This document shows, piece after piece, positions 53,175 through 60,663 of a stretch of DNA of 64,000 nt. The stretch is from Dokdonella_A sp966248875. Lineage in GTDB: Bacteria; Pseudomonadota; Gammaproteobacteria; Xanthomonadales; Rhodanobacteraceae. The notes below the pieces were generated by a model. That model did not search any database. It saw only the letters and a program-made list of their open reading frames with translations, and was not told the origin of the DNA. Each line of letters opens with the position of its first letter. Position 1 is the stretch's first letter. The stretch covers positions 5,750 to 69,749 of the forward strand of contig CBINBI010000008.1 in NCBI GenBank assembly GCA_966248875.1, given 5' to 3'. A program made the position numbers and the translations under genes.

Positions 53175-54422
53175 ATGCTCTATCACCTGCACGAACTCAA
53201 CCGCACGCTGCTCAATCCCTTCGTCGCCTGGTCCGGCGCGGCCGCGCAGGCGCTCGCGTCGCCCGACAACTGGCTCTCGCGCGTGCCGGGCATGGACCGC
53301 GTCGCGGCGGGCTACGAGCTGCTCTACCGGCTTGGCAAGGATTACGAGAAGCCCGCGTTCAACATCCGCTCCGTCGTCGCGCACGGCCGCGAGGCGCCGG
53401 TGGTCGAAGAGCGCGTCATCGAGCTGCCGTTCTGCAACCTGATCCGCTTCCGGCGCTGCAGCGACGATCCGGACGCGCTGAAGCAGTTGCGCAGCGATCC
53501 CGTCGTGCTCGTCGTCGCGCCGCTCTCGGGCCATCACGCCACGCTGCTGCGCGACACCGTGCGCACGCTGCTGCGCGAGCACGAGGTGTACATCACCGAC
53601 TGGGTCGATGCGCGCATGATTCCGGCGGAACGCGGCCCGTTCCATCTGGACGACTACGTCGACTACATGCGCTGCTTCATCGCGCACATCAGCGGCGCGA
53701 AGGCGCACGTGATCTCGGTGTGCCAGCCGACGGTTCCGGTGCTCGCCGCCGTCTCGCTGATGGCCGCCGCCGGCGAGCCGACGCCGAAGACGCTGACGCT
53801 GATGGGCGGGCCGATCGATCCGCGCAAATGCCCCACGCAGGTCAACGATCTCGCCCGCATCCACGACTACGCCTGGTTCGAGACCAACATGATCTTCGAC
53901 GTGCCGCCGAACTACCCCGGCAGCGGTCGCAAGGTCTACCCCGGCTTTCTGCAGCACGCCGGCTTCGTCGCGATGAACCCCAGCCGGCACCTCACCGCGC
54001 ACTGGGATTTTTATCAGGACCTCGTCCGCGGCGATCTCGAAGACGCCGAAGCGCACCGCCGCTTCTACGACGAGTACAACGCCGTGCAGGACCTGCCAGC
54101 CGAGTTCTACCTGGACACCATCCGCATCGTCTTCCAGGAGCACCTGCTGCCGCTCGGCAAGTGGAAGGTCCGCGGCGAACGCGTCGCACCGGAAGCCATT
54201 CGCAAGACCGCGCTGCTCACCATCGAAGGCGAGCTTGACGACATCTCCGGCCTGGGCCAGACCGCCGCCGCGCACGATCTCTGCACCGGCATCCCGAATG
54301 CGAAGCGCGCGCACATCCAGGTGGAAGGCGCGGGGCATTACGGCATCTTCAGCGGGCGGAGGTGGCGCGAGGTGGTTTATCCGGATGTGCGGGCGTTCAT
54401 CCGGAGGTTTCACAAGGCGTAG
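53175..54422 (+). CDS. phaZ: Intracellular poly(3-hydroxybutyrate) depolymerase PhaZ
   Basis: 415 residues. Intracellular nPHB depolymerases replace the usual lipase serine by cysteine; here Cys183 lies in VISVCQPTVPVLAA, the same position as in Cupriavidus PhaZ1. Other marks: VVAPLSGHHATLLRDTVRTLL, YITDWVDARMIP, the acid in EGELDD and the His in VEGAGHYG. No signal peptide, in accord with attack on storage granules. Polymer synthesis genes (phaC, phaA, phaB) are not in the window. Divergent from the M61 gene. Confidence 0.94.
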   Translation: MLYHLHELNRTLLNPFVAWSGAAAQALASPDNWLSRVPGMDRVAAGYELLYRLGKDYEKPAFNIRSVVAHGREAPVVEERVIELPFCNLIRFRRCSDDPDALKQLRSDPVVLVVAPLSGHHATLLRDTVRTLLREHEVYITDWVDARMIPAERGPFHLDDYVDYMRCFIAHISGAKAHVISVCQPTVPVLAAVSLMAAAGEPTPKTLTLMGGPIDPRKCPTQVNDLARIHDYAWFETNMIFDVPPNYPGSGRKVYPGFLQHAGFVAMNPSRHLTAHWDFYQDLVRGDLEDAEAHRRFYDEYNAVQDLPAEFYLDTIRIVFQEHLLPLGKWKVRGERVAPEAIRKTALLTIEGELDDISGLGQTAAAHDLCTGIPNAKRAHIQVEGAGHYGIFSGRRWREVVYPDVRAFIRRFHKA

Positions 54423-54462
54423 GTGGGGATACTGCGAGCGTGCTCGAAACCCGGCACGCCCA

Positions 54463-54871
54463 TCATCGGACGTAATATCCCGACACCTTCCAGGCGCCGC
54501 CATCCATCGTCGGCGTTACGGTTTCGATTGCGGCCTTGTGCTCGAATTTCGTTCGAAACTGCAGAACGACGTACTCGCCATCCGGCGCTCCCGGCAACGA
54601 CCGTGTGTACTGCGCCGATTGAAAGTGCCGTTCGAGAACGGCACCCAATGGCTGCCTCGCCGACGAGATTGCGCCTGTCCACGATTCGGAAGTGATCTGC
54701 GACCGGAAAAGGAATGCGGCTTCCTTCCACGAAGCCTCGTAGTCGCCTCGGTCCACGAGTGACAGCCATTCGAGTGCGGATTGCTTTGCTGCAGATTCCC
54801 GATCTGCGTCAGCTTATGACCACCGCTGGGAGGGCCAAAGCGAGAAGTGCCAACCAAACGAGAATCTTCAT
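54463..54871 (-). pseudogene. Frameshifted DUF4019 secreted protein gene
   Basis: ATG 54871 begins a signal peptide MKILVWLALLALALPAVV that runs into TGA at 54811-54809. One base out of frame the sequence continues ADADRESAAKQSALEWL and then the full DUF4019 domain: VDRGDYEASWKEAA, RQPLGAVLERHF, LPGAPDGEYVVLQF and VSGYYVR, ending at 54463. Removing one A near 54814 would restore a normal 135-residue exported protein. GAGGGGG lies before the ATG. Either a recent frameshift or a sequencing error. Confidence 0.8.
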
Positions 54872-55079
54872 TACTTTGCCCCCTCAACTGGGTAAGTGAT
54901 GGTGAGGCTTAAGGTAAGCGGTTACCGTCGTAAAAAAAATGCTACTGCGAGCTCGCTGCGACAATCCGCGACAATCGCTGAGCCTGTGCCGGCTAGAAAT
55001 TTGACTCCACGGTGTACTCGATTTGATTGTTGTCAGCATGGTAGATGGTTGCCGACACGTTGCGAAAGCGGATTGCCGT

Positions 55080-55292
55080 CTTTCCGACAACGGTCATGTG
55101 GAATCCTTCAACGGCCGTGTTCGCGAGGAGTGTCTCAACACGCACTGGTTCGGATCGATCGACGAAGCGCAGCGCGAAATCGACGCTTGGCGAAAGGACT
55201 ACAATGAGACCCGGCCTCACCGGACTCTCGGTAGTCTGACGCCCAGCGAACATGCGGCGAAAGCCGCCAATGCAAGCCGAAAACTCGCCTAA
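55080..55292 (+). mobile_element. IS3-family transposase remnant (C-terminal end of OrfB)
   Basis: About 70 codons encode the end of an IS3-type DDE integrase core: the last acidic residue in VESFNGRVREECLNTHWF, then DEAQREIDAWRKDYNETRPHRTLGSLTPSEH and a stop at 55292. The D-D part, OrfA and the left inverted repeat are missing and no right terminal repeat is clear. Non-functional. The left boundary is about 55080-55100, where a minus-strand open frame ending VSATIYHADNNQIEYTVESNF (55097-54993) abuts and may be the tail of a gene cut by the insertion. Confidence 0.85.
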
Positions 55293-55463
55293 AAGGCGGC
55301 CACAAAAACCGACGCCCTCATCGGGTAAAGAGAACTCACAGGCCAATTGGCTACAAGAAACGTCTCAGGTCACTCGCCGGTTGCCTAGTGCCCGGTCCGC
55401 CAAGCGCCGCGCGGTTCGCCAACCGCCGCGGCGCTACTGGTGACATTCGGAGGGAGTCACCCC

Positions 55464-55753
55464 ATGCCTCGCAAAGCCCGCAGCTCGTCGTCCGCGGCTT
55501 CGCGCACGCGCACGAAGCGCTTGCGCTCGTTGGTTCCGGAGCCGTTCCAGCTCGTCACGGCCGCGACGGTCACATGCGGCGCGGCGAAGATCGAAGTGCC
55601 GATGCTGGTGCTTTACGGCGAGTGGCTGAAGGCGGTGGAGTTCCGATCGGCTCCGCGGCGTGCCTGACGACGGATCGCCGCCGCGAGCTGGCGCTGCATC
55701 GCATCGGGCTTGCGATGCAGCGAAGGTTACATTTCCAGGCAGTGCCGCGCTGA
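55464..55753 (+). pseudogene. Frameshifted SymE family type I toxin gene
   Basis: ATG 55464 with GGAGGGAG upstream opens a frame for ARTRTKRLRSL-type basic start, KIEVPMLVLYGEWLKAV (the SymE core VPxLxLxGxWLxxAG), which then leaves frame near 55637. The next frame continues GVPIGSAACLTTDRRRELALHRIGLA and RRLHFQAVPR to TGA 55753. Adding one G in ggtggag would join the parts into a normal protein of about 96 residues. SymE is an AbrB-fold-derived endoribonuclease-like toxin whose mRNA is silenced by an antisense RNA (SymR) in E. coli. I could not identify an antisense promoter. Confidence 0.78.
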
Positions 55754-55843
55754 TCACGCGGCCGTTTGCGTGAAATCTTGATGGCCCGCCGGCTTTCGCG
55801 GCGCGCCCGGCTCGCACTGCGAGCCGCCGGGGCGCGGCCGCGC

Positions 55844-56173
55844 TCAGCGGGTCACGTTGATGCCGATCACCACCGGCCGGCCGCTCAGGCACTCGGAGTT
55901 GTGAATCGTGACGACCACGGGCGTGTCCAGTGCGAACGCCGTCAGCGCCGCGGAAAGAAAGGTCTGATAACCCGGGCGGGTAATGGTGGAGACGTATCCG
56001 TCCGGAGTCTGGCAACCGGCCGGATTGATGATCGGCTGCGCGGTGACGATGCCGAACGAGTCGGTGTTCCAGCCGGTGCGCACCATCGTGATGTCGACCA
56101 ATCCGGTCATCGTCTGCGCGCGGGCGCTGCAGGTGGCGCACAGGGCGAACAGGGCAAGGATCAGGCGTGGCAT
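55844..56173 (-). CDS. Small secreted disulfide-containing protein downstream of astacin gene
   Basis: 109 residues; signal peptide about 1-19 (CSARA-QT). The mature 90 residues are probably a compact beta fold with two Cys (NPAGCQTPDG and IHNSECLSGRP) that may pair. The pattern GYQTFLSAALTAFALDTPVVVTIHNSEC...VIGINV resembles many small uncharacterised secreted proteins of gammaproteobacteria (Y-x-x-x-L-S-x-x-L-x-A...C...I-x-x-I-x-V). Its start is 21 bases after the astacin stop, so both are one operon. A role as partner, inhibitor or substrate of the protease is possible but unsupported. Confidence 0.8.
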   Translation of the reverse strand: MPRLILALFALCATCSARAQTMTGLVDITMVRTGWNTDSFGIVTAQPIINPAGCQTPDGYVSTITRPGYQTFLSAALTAFALDTPVVVTIHNSECLSGRPVVIGINVTR

Positions 56174-56194
56174 TTCATTCTCCCTCGTTGGCTT

Positions 56195-57337
56195 TCACTG
56201 CACCGTGTCGAACCCGTCCGTGAAGATCGCGTCGGGCTTCGGCCTCGTCGTGACAGGTACGATCGCGGCGATGCTGGCCTTTTTCGTGAATGTGACCCGC
56301 ACCGTGCCGTTTTCCCTTGGCGAGAACGCGCACGAGTCCTGGCCGCGGCAGGCGCCGGAGATGGTCACGATCGAATCCTGATTCGGAAATGCGTTCACCG
56401 TCAGCGTGGAGAGCGGCGACACCAGGTAGCAATCGACGCCGCAGGTTTCGAGAAAGCCGGAGGCGAAGACCTGGCCGCTGCCATTGCCGCGACGCGACAC
56501 TTCGATGCGGTATCCGTAGCGGAGCGCCATGCCCCAGTTGTCGCGGGCGGATATCGTGCTGGAGCCGATGATGGCCTGGCAGGCGGCGGCCGTAATGCAG
56601 ACGTTGTCCGATCCCGGCGGGTCTCCCGCGGGCTCGCCGCCCAGCACCGTGATCTCGGCCCACACGTCCAAGCCGTTGCACGTGTAATGCGCCGGCGATG
56701 GGTAATGCATGATCGACGCGTAGTCGTACGCGGTGTTTGTGTCGGTGGAGACCGTGCCGTAGTTGGCGTCCCAGGTACCCTGCCCGCACTGCTGCACGAT
56801 GCCGTGATCGGTGATCGTGACGAAGGAATTCCGGTCCGAGCGCTGCTGCTCGTGTACCGCATCCAGTGCATGGCCCAGCTCGTGCTGCACGACGCCGGAC
56901 GACCAGCAGCCCGCGCCGGAGCCGATGACGAAATCCTGCACGCCGCCGATCATGCCGATGGCGGAATGCCCGCAACCGATGTCGGAGGCGATCTGCACGA
57001 GGATCCGGTTGGTGGCGCTGGAGTTTTCGACGAAGCGGACGCCCGAGCCGTTCTCCCACCCCGCGGCCCATTGCCGGAAGTCGGTCTGCTGCGACGCCGA
57101 GACCGAACCGTCGAACGTATAGAACAGCGTCGCGTTCGGCCAGCGCGTGCCGGTGAGAGCGCCCCGCAGGCCCGGCGGCGCCTCGACCGGAACGAGGATG
57201 TCGCCGTACACCCGATACGACCGCCCGGATTTCAGCGTGACGACCGGGTCGGCCGTGTCCGCGACGGCCGCGGGCGCGAACCCGCCGGCGACGAGGCATG
57301 CCAGTGCAGCGCTGCAGGAAATGGAGAGTCTCATCAT
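56195..57337 (-). CDS. Secreted astacin-like (M12A) metalloprotease with IFTDGFD tail
   Basis: 380 residues with a signal peptide (about 1-26). Catalytic domain about 60-280: zinc motif HELGHALDAVHEQQRSDR from 152, with His152, 156 and 162 and catalytic Glu153, and the Met-turn SIMHYPSP (Met210, Tyr212). The canonical Gly at position eight of HExxHxxGxxHE is Asp159 here. A short InlB-B-type repeat (about 285-360, GNGSGQV...CGVDC...GAC) follows. Residues 371-377 are IFTDGFD, the recurrent tail. First gene of an operon with the small secreted protein; divergent from a CadC-like regulator 268 bases away, which likely controls it. Confidence 0.9.
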   Translation of the reverse strand: MMRLSISCSAALACLVAGGFAPAAVADTADPVVTLKSGRSYRVYGDILVPVEAPPGLRGALTGTRWPNATLFYTFDGSVSASQQTDFRQWAAGWENGSGVRFVENSSATNRILVQIASDIGCGHSAIGMIGGVQDFVIGSGAGCWSSGVVQHELGHALDAVHEQQRSDRNSFVTITDHGIVQQCGQGTWDANYGTVSTDTNTAYDYASIMHYPSPAHYTCNGLDVWAEITVLGGEPAGDPPGSDNVCITAAACQAIIGSSTISARDNWGMALRYGYRIEVSRRGNGSGQVFASGFLETCGVDCYLVSPLSTLTVNAFPNQDSIVTISGACRGQDSCAFSPRENGTVRVTFTKKASIAAIVPVTTRPKPDAIFTDGFDTVQ

Positions 57338-57605
57338 GTCCCTACCAGCCAGCTCCGTCTGCGGTTCGACGAGGCAGGCGATGCCGTGCGGCACCGCCTG
57401 CACCCTTCCCGTTCGGCTGCGCGCAACGTCCCCTGACGAGCGTCGCCGGGTGTCGTCGCCGCACCCGGCCCGCGCGTAGCGCGACACCTTGCGGCGGACT
57501 CTGCTTGCGAAGCGGCTGGAGTACCATGGTCTTCGTGTGACCGGTGTCTGACCGGTGCGTGACCCGCGAACGCCATGCGTCGCACGCACCGCCGGGGGAA
57601 ACGCC

Positions 57606-59069
57606 ATGACGCAAGCAAGGGAATTCCGGTTCGATGGGTGGACGCTGAAGTGCGATTCCGGCGACCTCGTCCGGGAAGGCCGCACGGTGCGCCTGCGCAG
57701 GCAATCGCAGCAGGTGCTGGAAGCGCTGCTGGAACGGCCGGGGGAAGTCGTGACGCGCGAGGAGCTGATTGCACGGCTGTGGCCGCGCGGCGTCGTCGAT
57801 TTCGAAACGGGCCTCAATAGCGCGATCCGTCGGCTGCGCCGCGCCCTCGCCGACGACGCAGAAACGCCGCGCTACATCGAGACGCTGCCCCGCCGTGGCT
57901 ATCGGTTCATCGGACACGTCACGGTGGTTCGCGAAGCCGGGCCGGGAGTCCCAGCACCCGCCGCTCGCATTCATCCGGGTGACGCACCAGCTCCGCGCCG
58001 GCGCTTCGCCGTCGCGGCGATCGGCGCCGCCATCGCCGTGGCCGTCGCGGGCAGCGTGCCCGTTGCGATCCGGCACGCGCCGGCGTCGAACGCAGCAATG
58101 ACGGCGACACCACGGAACGTCCAGGCGAACGAGCACTACCATCTCGCGCGGTACTTCCTCGGACGCCGCGGCGCAGGCGATCTCGGACGCGCGCAGAAGA
58201 ATTTCGAAGCCGCCATCGCGCTCGACCCCGATTTCGCGGAGGCGTACGCGGGCCTTGCGAGCGTGTATTGGCTGCTCACGGTCGAAGGTCTCGCCCCTGC
58301 CGACGTCGCCCTGGCTCGGATGCGTGCGGCTGCGACGCGCGCGCTGGCGCTCGATCCACGCCTTGCCGAAGCACACCTGCGCCTCGCCCTCGATGCAAGA
58401 AGGAGCGGACAGCGCGATCTCTACGAGGCGCACTTCGAGCGTGCACAGCAGGCGGAACCGGGTAACGCATTGCTGCTGAGCATCGCATCGAGCGATGCGC
58501 TGGCGCGGGGCCGCCTCGCCGAGGGCGTGGAGCTGGCGCAACGCGCCGTCGCCTCAGAGCCGCTGACGCTGTATTACCGCTACAACCTCGCTTCCGCGCT
58601 TTTCCTCGCCGGCCGCTACGAGGAGGCCGAGCGCGCGAATCTGGAGCTGCTCGAACTGGATTCTTCAGCGGGCGCGGACATCGCGGCCCAGGTGCTGGTG
58701 CTCGAAGGCCGCTTCGCGCAGGCGCTCGAACTGGCGAAAGACTGGCCCGACGGCATCGCGAAATTCCATATCGAAGCCCTCGCCTATCACGGCCTGCGGC
58801 AGCGGGCCGAAGCCGACGCCGCCCTCGCTGCGCTCATCAGCGCCGCGCGCGAACGCGACCCGCTGCGCATCGTCGAGGTCTATGCCTACCGCGGCGACAC
58901 GGACGCCGCATTCGGCTGGCTCGCCGCCGAAGCCGACTGGTACCGGGACGACGAGAGCCGCGCCCCCTTGAATCTCGTGCCGTGGGCACTGCGCATGTCA
59001 CCGTTCGTCGCTTCGCTGAGGGGGAGCCCGCGGTGGAGAGAGGTGGCGGGGAAGCTGGGGGACATCTAG
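57606..59069 (+). CDS. CadC-like membrane-bound winged-helix/TPR regulator
   Basis: 487 residues. Winged helix of OmpR type at 6-105 (RQSQQVLEALLERPGEVVTREELIARLWP, then LNSAIRRLRRALADD and ETLPRRGYRFIG), one membrane helix at about 134-155, and a periplasmic part (165-480) with TPR-like repeats (LGRAQKNFEAAIALDPDFAEAYAGLASVY is one). DNA binding and sensing are in one chain without a kinase. Divergent orientation makes the astacin operon its probable target. ATG 57606 is placed by homology after a GGGGGA ribosome binding site. Confidence 0.88.
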   Translation: MTQAREFRFDGWTLKCDSGDLVREGRTVRLRRQSQQVLEALLERPGEVVTREELIARLWPRGVVDFETGLNSAIRRLRRALADDAETPRYIETLPRRGYRFIGHVTVVREAGPGVPAPAARIHPGDAPAPRRRFAVAAIGAAIAVAVAGSVPVAIRHAPASNAAMTATPRNVQANEHYHLARYFLGRRGAGDLGRAQKNFEAAIALDPDFAEAYAGLASVYWLLTVEGLAPADVALARMRAAATRALALDPRLAEAHLRLALDARRSGQRDLYEAHFERAQQAEPGNALLLSIASSDALARGRLAEGVELAQRAVASEPLTLYYRYNLASALFLAGRYEEAERANLELLELDSSAGADIAAQVLVLEGRFAQALELAKDWPDGIAKFHIEALAYHGLRQRAEADAALAALISAARERDPLRIVEVYAYRGDTDAAFGWLAAEADWYRDDESRAPLNLVPWALRMSPFVASLRGSPRWREVAGKLGDI

Positions 59070-59097
59070 AGCAAAAGCGGCGGCGCAGAGTGCCCGG

Positions 59098-59130
59098 TTG
59101 AGGTTAAACCAGAACGGAACCATAATGGTT
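59098..59130 (+). promoter_or_regulatory. Promoter and palindromic operator of the FitA/FitB-type module
   Basis: TTGAGG at 59098-59103, a 17-base spacer and CATAAT at 59121-59126: a good sigma-70 pair. The palindrome AACCA-taa-TGGTT (59118-59130) covers the -10, as expected if the ribbon-helix-helix antitoxin represses its own promoter. The antitoxin start is 15 bases further. Confidence 0.7.
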
Positions 59131-59144
59131 GCGGAGATGCAGCC

Positions 59145-59393
59145 ATGCCGACGACACTCACCCTGAAGAACATTCCGGACAACGTGTACGAGCGCCTGAA
59201 GGCTTCGGCAGCGGTACATCGCCGCAGCCTCAATAGTGAAGCCATCGTTTGCCTGGAAACCGTGCTGATGCCGGGGAGCATGAAGCCGAGCGAAAGGCTG
59301 GCTCGCGCGCGGGCGTTGCGCGCGGGCATGGGCCAAGGCAAAAGGTTCAATCCGAAACGCATCGACGCCTTGAAGCGCGCAGGCCGTCCATGA
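59145..59393 (+). CDS. FitA-like ribbon-helix-helix antitoxin
   Basis: 82 residues. N-terminal Arc-type ribbon-helix-helix TTLTLKNIPDNVYERLKASAAVHRRSLNSEAI, typical of FitA/VapB antitoxins, then a C-terminal toxin-binding part ending in ALKRAGRP. ATG 59145 follows a weak GGAGATG. Overlaps the toxin start by four bases (ATGA). Predicted to neutralise the PIN toxin and, with it, to bind the palindrome upstream. Confidence 0.92.
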   Translation: MPTTLTLKNIPDNVYERLKASAAVHRRSLNSEAIVCLETVLMPGSMKPSERLARARALRAGMGQGKRFNPKRIDALKRAGRP

Positions 59394-59785
59394 TCGTCGT
59401 GGACACGAACGTGCTGGCCTATTTCTATCTGCCTGGAGACTACACGGAAGTGGCGGAGCGCTTGCTCGAGCGCGATCCTGACTGGAACGCGCCGCTCCTG
59501 TGGCGCAGTGAATTCCGTAACATTCTTGCCGGATATCTGCGCCGCGGCTTGCTGACATTCGAGCAGGCGTGCGCCGTGCAGCTCGAAGCAGAGTCCTTGC
59601 TCAGTGGCGCCGAGCACGAACCCGACTCCAAACGTGTGCTCGAACTCGCGCGAGAAGGCGACTGTTCGGCCTACGACTGCGAGTTTATTGCGGTAGCGGA
59701 ACAGCTTGGGTCGACACTGGTGACGATGGACTCAAAGCTCCTGAAGGCATTCCCGCGGATTGCGAAGTCGCTGACCGCAGCGTGA
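59390..59785 (+). CDS. FitB/VapC-type PIN-domain toxin
   Basis: 131 residues, PIN RNase. Acidic set Asp5 (MIVVDTNVLAYFYLP), Glu41 (WRSEFRNILAGYL), Asp96 (SAYDCEFIAVAEQL) and Asp114 (LVTMDSKLLKAFP). The sequence is unrelated to the other VapC of this window beyond the fold, so the modules are not a duplication. Translationally coupled to the antitoxin. Confidence 0.92.
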   Translation: MIVVDTNVLAYFYLPGDYTEVAERLLERDPDWNAPLLWRSEFRNILAGYLRRGLLTFEQACAVQLEAESLLSGAEHEPDSKRVLELAREGDCSAYDCEFIAVAEQLGSTLVTMDSKLLKAFPRIAKSLTAA

Positions 59786-59879
59786 CGATCGACATCGGCG
59801 CCACGGCCGCAACGGACAGGTGCGGCAGCTCTCGGCCGGTGCCGTCGCCCTGCGACTTCGCGCACGCCACGCGGCTTCG

Positions 59880-60335
59880 CTTCGTCCTAGGCTGCCTCTG
59901 TCTCGCAGCCTGGACCTTCACACCCTTTGCGGTCGACGTGCCGATCTACACGACCTCACCGGATTCGTCGGTGCTGCACAACACGGCGCTGACGATGGGC
60001 CGCTATCCGAACGCGATCGAAGTGCGCTTCGCCGGCGCAACCGGCATCGCGGTGCGCAACAACCTGCTCGACGCGGCGATCCAGCCGCGCGACGACGCGA
60101 ATCCGGATGTTTCGGGTCATCTTCTCGACGCGGAGCCCGCCTGGTTCGCCGATATCACAGCGGGCGACCTGCACCTCAACGCGAACGCCACGCCCGCGAT
60201 CGATCAGGTGACGCGCCTTGCCGACGTGCCCGATGATTTTGATGCGCAGATGCGGCCCGCCGGCGGGGGCCTTGCCGACATCGCGCCGACGAGCGCATCA
60301 CGACGGATGCGATCTTCGCCGACGGCTTCGACTGA
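59880..60335 (+). pseudogene. 3' remnant of a right-handed beta-helix secreted protein with IFADGFD tail
   Basis: From about 59930 the frame encodes the end of a parallel beta-helix protein: SSVLHNTALTMGRYPNAIEVRF, TGIAVRNNLLDAAI, then GDLHLNANATPAIDQ and DDFDAQMRPAGG. It leaves frame near 60283 (GLADI), and the next frame gives GADERITTDAIFADGFD and TGA 60333-60335. Adding one G (atcggcgcc) restores the usual DIGADE. No N-terminal part, signal peptide or start is present, so the gene is truncated as well. The left limit is approximate; 59786-59880 is featureless. Confidence 0.7.
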
Positions 60336-60362
60336 CGCTATCGCCCGGACACGAGTCCCGCT

Positions 60363-60634
60363 ATGTTTCCGTTTGCTTGCGGAGGGACTGCGATGCTTCC
60401 GGCCGGAGAGCAACATGGATTCCGGCCTTCGCCGGAATGACGGGCTTGGGCGGTTTTCGCAGGGCGAATTGCGCTGTCGTTTGCTTTCCTCGCGGCGAGT
60501 TCCGCTATCGTTCGCTTTTCCACGCGGAGGAATGGCGATGCACACCACGCTCCGTCATCCCGGCGGAAGCCGGGACCCATTTTCGGTCTTGGCCGGACGA
60601 TCAACGTGGATTCCGGCTTTCGCCGGAATGACGC
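60363..60634. repeat. Cluster of GGATTCCGGC palindromes and about 33-base degenerate units
   Basis: Palindromes of the GTCATTCCGGC type at 60414-60441, 60553-60583 (inverted) and 60607-60634. Between and before them are three related units of about 31-34 bases (60363-60396, about 60473-60505, 60506-60540), each with a gtttgcttt-cgcgg-gatg-like plan. The interval 60336-60663 has no gene. Confidence 0.65.
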
Positions 60635-60663
60635 GTGGAGGCGGCTTCCGCAGGATCGCCGCA

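Noticed and set aside
52935..54503. Minus-strand open frame of 522 codons opposite phaZ
   Set aside because: Shadow of phaZ, whose Cys183 active site and start are clear.
55388..55753. A separate 121-codon gene covering the SymE region
   Set aside because: Its first half has no similarity to anything; only its last 40 residues are the SymE tail out of frame with the true start at 55464.
60363..60634. Possible CRISPR array
   Set aside because: Units vary in length and orientation and palindromes are of the common GTCATTCCGG type; no regular spacing.
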